This document shows positions 50,847-60,900 of a stretch of 64,000 nucleotides of DNA, one piece after another; position 1 is the stretch's first letter, and each line of letters opens with the position of its first letter. Source of the stretch: Caldilineaceae bacterium (GTDB taxonomy: Bacteria; Chloroflexota; Anaerolineae; Caldilineales; Caldilineaceae). Location: assembly GCA_020634755.1 (NCBI GenBank), contig JACKBC010000012.1, positions 83,935 through 147,934 of the forward strand, read 5' to 3'. Made by a program: the position numbers and the translations under genes. The notes below the pieces were generated by a model that saw nothing but the letters and a program-made list of their open reading frames with translations, did no database searches and was not told the DNA's origin.

Positions 50847-52721
50847 TCACAAAGACGTAATCGACGCCTGGTTTGGAAGGGTTTCGTCTACAACATAGAT
50901 CAGAAGGCCGCCCAGGCCATCGACAATGTAAAGATACCTATCGGTCATCTCTAGATCACTGGCGCAGCCAAGGGTGGGCAAAAGAGCCATCGACGTGGGC
51001 GCGGTCGGCTCCGATATATCGAGAACCTGAAGTCCCGCATCGTCGGCCGCCACATACGCATATGGCCCATTAATTGCAATGCCTTGGGCGCTATCTGCCG
51101 TGCGATAGTTGCTTTGCCAGCGCGGCTGGGCCGGGTTTGATATATCCACAATCTGCAAACCACTCGACCCCAAGGCTAGATAGGCATAGTCCCCTTTCAC
51201 CACCACTTTTTTCACATTTGCCTTTACAGCGTATTGACCGACCTGGTTGAGCGCGCCATTTGGGGCCGATGTAAATATACGCAGCCCATGGTCTCGATGG
51301 GCAATATAGATATAGCCGTTGTCAATGGCCATTGCATTGACGTAGCCAAGCCCTTTATAGGACGCAACCGCTTTGACCTGGGCTGGTTCGGACACATCCA
51401 GCACGAGAACATCGCCCTGATTGTTGCTCAGATAGGCAAACTGGGCATCGACTGCGAGCGCATTCTCTGCATCGAGCGCAAAGGCGCCGATTTGACGGGG
51501 CGCAAGGAGGTGGACCGTGTCATATATCTTGAGGGAACCGCCATCGATGGCATAGAGATATTCACCGGCCAATGCCACATCCTTCACCGCCACACTCTGC
51601 AAATGCGCACGTACCGTGGAGCGTGTGGCAGCCTCTCCAATGTCAACAATATGCAGACCGCCGTTGAATCCCCCAGCCACATAGGCAAACGAGTCATTGG
51701 CGGCCGCCGCGTAGGCCACGCCTAAAGTCGCAAATAAACCGACCCGCTGCAAATTTGTCGGGTCGACGGCATCAAAAATCTGCAATCCTTCATCGCAATC
51801 CACCAGGTAGACATAGTCTTCGGAGACGGCCAGCGTCATGGCCACTCCTGTCGTATCGTAAGCGCCAAGCTGAGTGGGAGAACGGGCGTCGCCAATGTCC
51901 CAAATCTGTAGACCGCGAGCGCCAGCGGCCAGGTAGGCAATATCGTCTGCCACCACTACATCGCTCACCCAGCCCGGCATCGGCAAAGAGGGCGCGCGCG
52001 TGGGAGTTAATGGCGATGACAGATCTATGCGCTGCAACATATATTCCCCGCCAAAGTAGGCGTACTCTTGCACAAAGATGGAACCGCTGGGGATCCCCTC
52101 GGCTTCGACAAAGGCCACTTCGACCGGCTTGGCTGGCATCGAAATATCGAAGGTGTGCAGCCCCTCCGTGCTGGTGGCATAAATATACCCGTGTGCAGCA
52201 GCGAGCCCCTCCAACCTTGCTGGCACCTGTATGCGGGAAAGAAGTCGCGGCGCCTGAGGAGTCTGCACCGCGAGCACATAAAAATCGTTATAGCTCGCTA
52301 TATAGGCAAATTCGCCAACAACCACAATATCCGCCAAGGTTCTCTCTGCCTGCCATTTACCCACAACGCGCGGCGTTGCGGGATTGGCTATATCGATGAT
52401 GTGGAAGCCATCTCGCCCAACCACATAGGCATACTCGTTTATCAGCGCAATATCAGTGGCCGGAATAGGCAAAGTGGCAATTTGGCGGGGCTGCACGCGG
52501 TTCGTAATGTCAAGTATTAGCAATTCATAACTCAGGCCCAGGTAGGCATAGTTTCCGCGTACGGCAATCGATACAGCTGCCCCGCCAATGTGGGCGACTT
52601 GCTGAATGTTTAGGGCCGGGATAGATGAAACAGACCCGCCTAACGGGGAAAGGGACATACACCCACTAGCCATCAAGGCGACAAGCAACGCCCAAATGAG
52701 ATATCGTCTGCTCTTTAACAT
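50847..52721 (-). CDS. LVIVD-repeat beta-propeller lipoprotein
   Basis: This is a 624-aa protein. The ATG at 52721 follows GGAGGTGCACT, and an upstream ATG is less likely. A short signal peptide ends in the lipobox MASGC near residue 21. The rest is about 13-14 repeats of ~43 residues with the pattern (A/Y)AY(V/L)A....GLQI.DI..P..P, for example GDYAYLALGSSGLQIVDISNPAQPR. This is the LVIVD repeat, which builds beta-propellers on bacterial surfaces. The ligand is unknown. It probably displays a binding platform at the cell surface. Confidence 0.88.
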   Translation of the reverse strand: MLKSRRYLIWALLVALMASGCMSLSPLGGSVSSIPALNIQQVAHIGGAAVSIAVRGNYAYLGLSYELLILDITNRVQPRQIATLPIPATDIALINEYAYVVGRDGFHIIDIANPATPRVVGKWQAERTLADIVVVGEFAYIASYNDFYVLAVQTPQAPRLLSRIQVPARLEGLAAAHGYIYATSTEGLHTFDISMPAKPVEVAFVEAEGIPSGSIFVQEYAYFGGEYMLQRIDLSSPLTPTRAPSLPMPGWVSDVVVADDIAYLAAGARGLQIWDIGDARSPTQLGAYDTTGVAMTLAVSEDYVYLVDCDEGLQIFDAVDPTNLQRVGLFATLGVAYAAAANDSFAYVAGGFNGGLHIVDIGEAATRSTVRAHLQSVAVKDVALAGEYLYAIDGGSLKIYDTVHLLAPRQIGAFALDAENALAVDAQFAYLSNNQGDVLVLDVSEPAQVKAVASYKGLGYVNAMAIDNGYIYIAHRDHGLRIFTSAPNGALNQVGQYAVKANVKKVVVKGDYAYLALGSSGLQIVDISNPAQPRWQSNYRTADSAQGIAINGPYAYVAADDAGLQVLDISEPTAPTSMALLPTLGCASDLEMTDRYLYIVDGLGGLLIYVVDETLPNQASITSL

Positions 52722-52750
52722 AGTGCACCTCCACATAAAAGCCTTCGAAC

Positions 52751-52823
52751 CTATCCGCAAATTCGGTTGTGAATCGTGAACTGTCTCTGGCGCGTCCGTT
52801 TGGCACAGAGAATTTATGGATAG
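52751..52823. repeat. Family C repeat, copy C2 (73 bp)
   Basis: It begins CTATCCGCAAATTCGGTTG and ends TTTATGGATAG, the same length as C1 (2588-2660). The gene-free stretch 52722-53064 also contains GCCTGAGCTTGTGGAAGGCC (a TGAGCnTGTCGAA-type palindrome variant near 52870-52890), a small CATATCCTGACTATGA duplication, and the BTAD gene promoter. Confidence 0.75.
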
Positions 52824-53029
52824 ACACTTAGAAAAAGATTCTGCCTGTCATAGTAACCATTTAACCGCAGCCTGAGCTTGTGGAAGGCCGAGGCCGGCTG
52901 CGTCTGAATAGTGACATATCCTGACTATGACCTATCCTGACTATAAAGCGCGCGCGTACCCAAAGCGATCCCAAATGGCGCCGCGTGGTTACAAGCGCGT
53001 AATTTTACGGGGCGGCCAATAAACCCTGT

Positions 53030-53058
53030 TTGTAATTTACTCCTGTCAGTAGTACACT
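53030..53058 (+). promoter_or_regulatory. Candidate promoter of the BTAD regulator, leaderless arrangement
   Basis: TTGTAA (53030-53035), a 17-bp spacer and TACACT (53053-53058). The ATG at 53065 lies six bases after the -10 box, the same geometry as at zwf, and no Shine-Dalgarno sequence lies between. Confidence 0.45.
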
Positions 53059-53064
53059 TACCCC

Positions 53065-56000
53065 ATGTTGAAGCTTTATCTGCTGGGTCGTCCTTATGTG
53101 GAAGTTGATGGCGCAGAAATCCACCTCAGCCGGCGCAAAAATCTGGCGCTGTTGGCCTATTTGGCGCTGGCCGCGGAACCACGGCGGCGCGAGGAGCTGA
53201 CCGCGCTGCTGTGGCCCGAGTTGGACGCCCATCATGCGCAGACTGCACTGCGCCGGGACTTGTGGGTGCTGCGCAATAGCGTGGGCAAAGATGCCCTGCT
53301 GGTGACCCATGAGGCGGTGGGACTCGCTGGTGAAGATAAAGTCTGGTCCGATGTGGCGGTTTTTCAGAGCTTACTAGCTGCGCACCGCAGCCAGAACCAG
53401 GAACACCAAGAGAAGAGCCAGGCATATCTCGAGCGCTTGGTGGCCGTTGTACAGCTTTACCGCAACGACTTTTTGGCCGGCTTTTCGCTGCGCGATTGTG
53501 CCGCCTTCGATGAATGGCAATTAGCCCAAACCGAAGCATTGCGCCATGACCTCACTGTGGCTCTCACTGCCCTGGTGGATGCATATCGCCAACAGGCCCG
53601 TCGCGATCTGGCTATTGCCTATGCCCAACGCTTGCTCGAAGTGGACCCGCTGCACGAACCTGCGCACCTTCAATTGATGACGCTTTATGCAGAGGAGGAA
53701 CGCTATGCCACGGCGCTGCAACAATACGCACGCTGCGCGCAAATCGTGGCCGAGCAGGTCGGCGGGACGCCATCATCCGCGATTGTGAGCCTCCAACGCG
53801 CAATAGAAGCCAAACTGCATCAGCAAACAAACGTGACTACCGGTTTGGCCACCGCACACCAGACCGCTGGACAGGATGCAGAGCAGCCGCCATCCTCAGG
53901 CGGTTTGCACCTTCAATCCCTACCTAAACCCGCCGCGCTGCCATCACCACCCACACCATTTAGTGGACGCGCCCATGAAGTGGCGCAGATTACCGAAAGA
54001 CTGGCCTCACCCGACTGTCGCTTGCTAACCGTGCTGGGACCGGGCGGCGCCGGAAAGACGCGGCTGGCCACCGAGGCGGCTCGCCAATTGCAGCCCCATT
54101 ATGCGGATGGCGTCTGCTTTGTCGGCCTGACCGCGTTGCGCCACGTTGATCTGCTGCCGGCCGCCATATTAGAAGCGCTGGGTCTCCGGCGCGAAGCCGA
54201 GCGTTCGGCCACAGAGACGCTCATCGCCTATTTACAGCCACGTCATCTGCTCCTGCTACTGGACAACTTTGAGCATTTGCGCGCTGGGCTGCCGCTTATC
54301 CAGCGCCTGCTGGACAACACGGCCCGGCTGGAGATATTGGTTACCTCACGCGAGCGCCTCGATGTAGCGTCAGAGTGGCTACTGCCTCTGGCCGGTATGA
54401 CCTATCCCCCATTGCGCACGGGTCACCCGCAATTTGAAGGAGGTGATGGTCCTGAAGAGATGCGTCTTCACGGTGACAATGCATATGATGCCGTGCAATT
54501 TTTCAAGGAATGCGCCCAACGCATCCGCCCCAGCACACCGCTGCGCCCATCCAACGACGACGCCATTGTCCAAATTTGTCAACTGGTGGAAGGTTTTCCG
54601 CTGGCCATCGAGCTGGCCGCGGCCTGGCTGCCCGTTATGTCGTGTACGGAGATTGCCACGGCCCTGCGCAGCGGATTGGACATTCTCTCCACTACACAGG
54701 GAAATACCGCTGACCGTCACCGCAGCATGAGAGCCGCACTTGACTATTCGTGGCGGATGGCGACTCCCGCCGAGCAGCTTGTGCTGGCCCAGTTGGCGGT
54801 CTTTCATGGTGGTTTTGTGCTGCCGCTGGCCCAAGCAGTGGCCGATGCCGACCCCCTTATGCTGCGCACCCTGACCGATAAGTCTTGGCTGCATCGGCTT
54901 TCCACTGGGCGCATGGTGATGCATGAGTTAATCCGCCAATTTTGTGCTGAAAAGCTGGCCGGCGGCGCCGCTGATGCGCCCAAGGTTCTGGCCCGCCACG
55001 CCCATCTTTATGGCGCCTTTATGCAACAACGCACGGCTGAACTGCTGGATCACCGGCAGGTGGATGCTGTGCAGGCCGTGGTGGCCGAACTGGACAACAT
55101 GCGCGCGGCATGGGCCCATGCGACCGCGGCAAAGGATGTGGATCTGCTCCATGATCTGCTGGACAGCTTCTATTTTGTGGGCATGATCCGCAACTGGCAT
55201 GAAGAGATGGTGGCGCTCTTTACCCAAACCGTGCACGCGATTGGATTTCCCCAAAGCGCGCAAGCCCCCGCATCCGAAAATGCGCTGGCCGGTGTGACGG
55301 GCAAACAGACGCTGCTGCTGGCGCGTCTGCATGTGCGCCTGGCGCGCTATCTGACCGATCTGGGTTTGTTTAATGAAGCCAGCCTTTCTTGTGCAGAAAG
55401 CCGGCAACTGCTTGAGTCAATGGCGCCAAGGGACCAAGCCGAGTTGGATTGGCGGCAGGAACTTGGTTTTTATCATGCGCTACATGGCCACATTCTAGCC
55501 ATTCGGGGCGAGAACAACGCCGCATTGGAAAATGCGCGGGTGGCGCGATCACTGCTGCCGGCCGCCCACCTTCATGAGGCCTCGATTTTGGCCATCATCG
55601 CGGAAGCCCAATCACGTTTTGCCCTGGGCGAACATGCGGCAGCCGTGTCACTGCTGGTTGATGCGGCCGCACGCCTGCGCAGCGCGGGTGAGCTTTGGTT
55701 GCGTACGCGCGTTTTGAACGATCTCACCTTTCGCTTGCGCACGCGCAACGAGATGGCGCTTGTGAATCGCTACACGGAGGAGCGGCTACATCTATGTAAG
55801 CTCTTGGGCGATCAGCAGGGGATCGCACGGTGCCTACAGGATTTTGCTTTTACCGCCCTCTTTTCTGACAAGCCGAATATCAAGTTGGCGCAACAGTATA
55901 TGAACGAGGTACTGGCTACCGGTGATGCGCTTCAAAATCCATTTTTGCGGGCGGATGCACTTTTAGGAATGGGACAGATTGCCTACTTTGCCCAACAGTG

Positions 56001-56430
56001 GCCAGCCGCGCGCCAACACTTGGAGCAGAGCTATGCAATCTACTATGAAACCGACGGACAGGCCGATATGGCCTTAAGCCGTCTGTGGTTAGGCGAGGTG
56101 GCGCTGGCAGAGGGCCACCTGCAGGAAGCGCAGCACCATTTTGGCGCCGTGCTCAACCACGCCTCAGTCGGGCAGACTGTAGCCGTCACGCTGTTGGCGC
56201 TTGAAGGGCTGGCCAAAACCTGTCTGCACCAGGGGCAGATCGAGCGGTCTATCGCCATACTAACCCTGATTGAGCGTCACCCCAATACGTGGGAGTTTGC
56301 GCGGGGGCGAATAAAAGAGATGTTGGGTGAACTGCAAACAGAGTTGCCGCATAAACAAATGGTTTTGGCCGCGCAACAGGGAGCAGACATGGAACTTGCC
56401 GAGGCCGTAGCATGGGGCAAAAACCTTTGA
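53065..56430 (+). CDS. AfsR/SARP-type transcriptional regulator with BTAD, NB-ARC ATPase and TPR region
   Basis: This is a 1121-aa regulator. Residues 1-90 are a winged-helix DNA-binding domain (MLKLYLLGRPYVEVDG and RRREELTALLWPE), and about 95-245 are the BTAD domain. An NB-ARC-type ATPase starts near 300: Walker A GPGGAGKTRLA and Walker B LLLLLDNFEHL, then a region ending ASRE-like TSRERLDV. The C-terminal ~500 residues are helical repeats (TPR-like), e.g. ADALLGMGQIAYFAQQWPAARQHLEQSYAIYY. Such proteins are signal-gated activators. The target is unknown. The next gene starts 69 bp downstream. Confidence 0.92.
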   Translation: MLKLYLLGRPYVEVDGAEIHLSRRKNLALLAYLALAAEPRRREELTALLWPELDAHHAQTALRRDLWVLRNSVGKDALLVTHEAVGLAGEDKVWSDVAVFQSLLAAHRSQNQEHQEKSQAYLERLVAVVQLYRNDFLAGFSLRDCAAFDEWQLAQTEALRHDLTVALTALVDAYRQQARRDLAIAYAQRLLEVDPLHEPAHLQLMTLYAEEERYATALQQYARCAQIVAEQVGGTPSSAIVSLQRAIEAKLHQQTNVTTGLATAHQTAGQDAEQPPSSGGLHLQSLPKPAALPSPPTPFSGRAHEVAQITERLASPDCRLLTVLGPGGAGKTRLATEAARQLQPHYADGVCFVGLTALRHVDLLPAAILEALGLRREAERSATETLIAYLQPRHLLLLLDNFEHLRAGLPLIQRLLDNTARLEILVTSRERLDVASEWLLPLAGMTYPPLRTGHPQFEGGDGPEEMRLHGDNAYDAVQFFKECAQRIRPSTPLRPSNDDAIVQICQLVEGFPLAIELAAAWLPVMSCTEIATALRSGLDILSTTQGNTADRHRSMRAALDYSWRMATPAEQLVLAQLAVFHGGFVLPLAQAVADADPLMLRTLTDKSWLHRLSTGRMVMHELIRQFCAEKLAGGAADAPKVLARHAHLYGAFMQQRTAELLDHRQVDAVQAVVAELDNMRAAWAHATAAKDVDLLHDLLDSFYFVGMIRNWHEEMVALFTQTVHAIGFPQSAQAPASENALAGVTGKQTLLLARLHVRLARYLTDLGLFNEASLSCAESRQLLESMAPRDQAELDWRQELGFYHALHGHILAIRGENNAALENARVARSLLPAAHLHEASILAIIAEAQSRFALGEHAAAVSLLVDAAARLRSAGELWLRTRVLNDLTFRLRTRNEMALVNRYTEERLHLCKLLGDQQGIARCLQDFAFTALFSDKPNIKLAQQYMNEVLATGDALQNPFLRADALLGMGQIAYFAQQWPAARQHLEQSYAIYYETDGQADMALSRLWLGEVALAEGHLQEAQHHFGAVLNHASVGQTVAVTLLALEGLAKTCLHQGQIERSIAILTLIERHPNTWEFARGRIKEMLGELQTELPHKQMVLAAQQGADMELAEAVAWGKNL

Positions 56431-56499
56431 CAACCGCAATATAGTTTACCTCATTTCAAATTAACACCATAGAGAACTTTTGCGGTAAAATTGGCGGTT

Positions 56500-57771
56500 A
56501 TGGCTGACCATTCTGGGGCGACGCCCCTTTCGCAAATGAGCAATATGTCGTCAAATAATCCCTCGTATGTCACTGCCCAGGGCATAACCGGTGAAATCTG
56601 TCGCATTGTGGAGAGCGACTTGGCAATCGACACCATTGAGTCGCCGCGCGAGACGCAAAGTGCCGGCATTTTGGTGCTGCGGGGCCAGTTGCGCCGCGCC
56701 AGCGCCGAGGTCTTTCCGCGCTGGCTGCGCGAATTGACCCAGCGCGGATACACGCCGGTCTTGCGCAACGACCCGACTGGCGCCACGGCCGATCACGTCG
56801 TGCTGCGCATTATGAAGGGCGTGGCGCCCACGAGCGTGCAAAATCCGCTGATCAACCTGCTGCTCTTTGTTCTCACTGTATTCAGCACGCTGTTGATTGG
56901 CTCACTCAACGGGCCGGATCCGGTCATGATCGATGGGCGCGAATTTATTGTCGGTAGCTTTAGCGATCTGCTGCGCCTTTATCTTCATCAGTTTGCATCG
57001 GGCGGCTTTCTCGCTGGCTGGCCCTTTGCGACCACCCTGTTGAGTATTCTGCTGGCCCATGAATTTGGCCACTATTTTGCCGCTCGCTATCATAAAGTGG
57101 CCGTCACGCTGCCCTATTTTATCCCGCTGCCCCTGAGCTTTGGCACGCTGGGCGCGTTTATCCGCCTTAAAGAGCCCATTTCTGATCGGCGCAAGCTCTT
57201 TGATATTGGCGTTGCGGGTCCGCTGGCGGGGCTGGTGTTGGCCGTGCCGCTGCTTTTTGTAGGCCTGCGCCTAAGTCCAATAGACATTGTTCCGCCCGGT
57301 TCGGGTGGCTTTGTGGAGGGCAACAGCCTGCTCTACTATTTTGCCAAAGTGTGGACCTTTGGCCAGGCGCTGCCCAATCCGCTGACCGGTGAAGATGTGG
57401 TCATGGGGCAGGTCAACTTTGCGGCCTGGATCGGGCTGCTGGTGACGGCGCTTAACCTACTGCCGGTGGGCCAGTTGGATGGTGGCCACACCGTCTTTGC
57501 GCTCTTTGGCGAAAAGGCGCGCGTTATTAATATTGCCACCATGATAATTATGGGCGCTTTGGCCATTGCCGGTCTTTTTCCCATGTTGGGTGGGGTCGGC
57601 TTTTCGGGCTGGTTTGTCTGGCTGGGCTTGATTCTCTTTTTGATCGGCCCCTTCCACCCGCCGGCCCTAGATGACGTAACCGAGCTAGACAGCCGCCGCC
57701 GTCTGATTGGCTACTTTGTCATTTTGGCCTTTATTATTACCTTTGTACCAACGCCGTTTCGACCCATATGA
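56500..57771 (+). CDS. Site-2 protease family (M50) membrane metallopeptidase
   Basis: This 423-aa membrane protease cleaves within the bilayer. After a ~110-residue cytoplasmic N-terminal domain there are about six helices. The zinc motif HEFGHYFAARYHK lies near residue 190, and the third ligand is in LLPVGQLDGGHTVFALFG near 330. Between them PYFIPLPLSFGTLGAFIRLKEPI is typical of EGY1/S2P-like proteases of bacteria and chloroplasts. ATG at 56500 with weak GGCGG. A TTG three codons earlier and an ATG twelve codons later are alternatives. The substrate is unknown. Confidence 0.92.
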   Translation: MADHSGATPLSQMSNMSSNNPSYVTAQGITGEICRIVESDLAIDTIESPRETQSAGILVLRGQLRRASAEVFPRWLRELTQRGYTPVLRNDPTGATADHVVLRIMKGVAPTSVQNPLINLLLFVLTVFSTLLIGSLNGPDPVMIDGREFIVGSFSDLLRLYLHQFASGGFLAGWPFATTLLSILLAHEFGHYFAARYHKVAVTLPYFIPLPLSFGTLGAFIRLKEPISDRRKLFDIGVAGPLAGLVLAVPLLFVGLRLSPIDIVPPGSGGFVEGNSLLYYFAKVWTFGQALPNPLTGEDVVMGQVNFAAWIGLLVTALNLLPVGQLDGGHTVFALFGEKARVINIATMIIMGALAIAGLFPMLGGVGFSGWFVWLGLILFLIGPFHPPALDDVTELDSRRRLIGYFVILAFIITFVPTPFRPI

Positions 57772-57777
57772 ACGTGG

Positions 57778-57880
57778 CGGGATAACAAGGTGACCGGGTG
57801 ACATGGTGTTCGATGGCTGAGCTTGTCGAAATCACTCCGCCACTCCGTCACCTGGCGACCCCGCCACCTTATCCAATAAC
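57778..57880. repeat. GGTGACC/CACCTGG tract with TGAGCTTGTCGAA palindrome
   Basis: AACAAGGTGACCGGGTGACA, then GATGGCTGAGCTTGTCGAAATC, then CACTCCGTCACCTGGCGACC. Left and right halves are roughly complementary. It is the same type as the 19640 tract and sits between the protease and glyQS genes. Confidence 0.6.
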
Positions 57881-57930
57881 CGAATAAATTGCTTGTTTCG
57901 AATAATCTCCAATAGCATCGAAGAGGAATT

Positions 57931-60900
57931 GTGAACGTGTCAAATCAACCCCCAACCATGCAAGAAGTGATCCAGCGTCTTCATAAATACTGGGCCGATC
58001 AGGGCTGCACCATTTGGCATCCCTATAGCGAAAAGGTGGGGGCAGGCACGATGAATCCGGCCACCGTGTTGCGTGTGCTGGGACCCGAACCGTGGAACGT
58101 GGCCTACGTCGAACCATCGTATCGTACCGATGACGGGCGCTATGGTGAAAACCCCAACCGCATGCAGATGCACAACCAGTATCAGGTCATCCTCAAGCCC
58201 GATCCAGGCAATCCGCAAGAGCTTTATTTGGGCAGCCTGGAAGCCATTGGGCTAGACCGCAACCGCCACGATATCCGCTTTGTGGAAGACAACTGGGAAT
58301 CCCCGGCGCTGGGCGCTTGGGGGTTGGGCTGGGAGGTGTGGCTGGATGGCCAGGAGATCACCCAGTTTACCTATTTCCAGCAGGCGGGCAGTCTGCCCCT
58401 GGAGCCGGTCAGTGTAGAGATCACCTACGGGCTGGACCGCATTGTCATGTACCTGCAAGAGAAAACGCAGGTGTGGGACATTGACGTAGATGGTCAGCAC
58501 ACCTTTGGTGAACTCTATCTGGGGCCAGAGGTGGAGCATTGCGTCTATAATTATGAAGTGGCCGATGTGGAGCGGCTCAAGCTGCTCTTTGACATCTATC
58601 ATGCCGAGGCTCAATCGTGCATCGACCGCGGGCTGACCGTACCCGCCCACGATTTTGTGCTGCGCCAAAGCCACACTTTTAATCTGATGGATTCGCGCGG
58701 GGCCGTGGGCGTGACCGAGCGCGCCAAAATGTTTGGCCAAATGCGGCGTCAGGCCCGCGCCATTTCGGAACTGTATATTGCCCAGCGCGAGCGCGAAGAG
58801 TTTCCCTGGCTGCATGCAGAAAACGGCAAAAGCAATGGCGTCGCCGCCGTGGCGGCCCCATCGTCGAATCCCGGCCCCCTGACCACCGAGCCGCAATCCT
58901 TCTTGTTGGAAATTGGCTCTGAAGAGCTGCCCGCCGCCGATGTGGTGTATGGACTGGAGCAGCTCCACGACAAGATGACTCAGCTGCTGGCCGACCACAA
59001 GTTAACCTATGAGGCGCTGGAGGTAAATGGAACGTGCCGTCGCCTGGTGGCTTATGTGCGTGGGTTGGCTGCCAAACAGCCAGATGAAGTGGTGGAGAAA
59101 CGTGGCCCCGCCCTGGATCGGGCTTATGATGCTGATGGCGCCGCCACCAAAGCTGCCCAGGGTTTTGCCCGCGGTCAAGGTGTGGATGTGACCGAACTGG
59201 TGACCAAAGACAACTATGTGTATGCCGTGCAGCAGGTGACGGGCAAGCCCACCGCCGAAGTGCTGCCCCAATTGGCCGTTGAACTGCTGGACAGCCTGCG
59301 TTGGGGCAAGTCCATGCGCTGGAACAGTTCCGGCATTGCCTTTTCGCGGCCGCTGCGCTGGCTGTTGGCGCTCTATGGCGACCAGATTGTCCCCTTCACC
59401 TGGGCCGACGTCACCAGCGGGCGCAATAGTCGCAAACCGCGGTTCGCCGAGCTAGATGGCAACAGCTTTGGCGCCTTTGCCGTGACGCATAGCGATGACT
59501 ATTTTGCCGCCGTGGCTGCTCAAGGCGTGGTGCTCAAAAGAGACGAACGGCGCGCCATGATCGCTCAGATGGTGCAGGAGACGGTGGCCACCGTCCACGG
59601 CGTCAATCCAGAAGAGCCGGCGCTATTGGAAGAAGTGACCGATCTGGTCGAAGCGCCGCAGGCCGTGCTGGGCCAATTTGAGCAGCGCTTCCTGAAGCTG
59701 CCGTCACCGGTGCTGGTGGCCGTCATGAAAAAGCACCAGCGCTACTTTCCGGTCATTCATCTGTCGGGCGACATGTTGCCCTACTTTGTAACCATTGCCA
59801 ACAGCAATGGCCTGGCCCATCCCGAAGTGGTCAAGGCCGGTAACGAAGGCGTCATCCGCGCCCGCTATGCCGACGCCGAATTCTTTTACCGGCAGGACAC
59901 GCAGAAAAAGCTGGCCGACTTTACGCCCGACCTGGCCACGCTGACCGTGCATGAAAAGCTGGGTTCCATGTTGGACCGCGTGCAGCGGCTGCAAAAGCTG
60001 GCGCCACAGGTGGGCCAAATGCTCAACGCTTCTGCGGCAGAGCAGGCGACCATTAGCCGCGCCGCCGCCTTGAGCAAGTCCGATTTGGTCACCTCAATGG
60101 TGGTGGAGATGACCAGCTTGCAGGGCATTATGGGAGAAATTTACGCCAAGGAGAGCGGCGAACCGGCGGCCGTGGGACAGGCCATCCGTGAACACTATCT
60201 GCCGCGCTCGGCGGGCGACGCCAACCCCGCTTCGCTGTCTGGCCTGGCTTTGAGCTTAGCCGACAAGCTGGATAGCCTGATCGGCCTCTTTGCCGTGGGC
60301 GCCATCCCCACCGGCAGTGCGGATCCCTTTGGGTTGCGGCGGGCCGCGCTGGGTGTGGTCTATAATCTGCTGGCGGCTGAAGCTGATTTTAGCGTGCGCG
60401 CCGCGTTGGTCAGCGCGGCGGCGCTGCAACCGGTGGCGGTGTCGGATGAGAGCCTGGCCGAAACACTCACGTTTGTGGAGCGGCGCTTGCAGGGCGTCTT
60501 GTCTGAAATGGGCTTTGCCCACGATGTGGTGGAAGCCGTGCTGTCTGTGCGCGGCGACAATCCCTATTTGGCTCAACGCGCCTGTGCGGCTCTGAGTGAA
60601 TTGGTCAGCCAGCCCTGGTGGAGCGATGCTTTTACGGCTTACGCCCGCTGTGCGCGCATTACGCGCTCGGTGGAGGCAGAATTTGCGCTGGATACCGCCG
60701 CTTATGAAGAGCAGGTGGAGACAGAGTTGCATCAGGCTTATGAAGCCGCAGCCGATGCGTTGCACGCCAGCACTCAGCCCGCTGCCGAACTGGGGGTACA
60801 ATTGCAAGCGCTGCAAGGGCCAATCAACGCCTTTTTTGACAGCGTACTTGTCAACGCCGAAGACGAGCGTGTGCGCCGGGCCCGCCTGGCGCTGGTGCAG

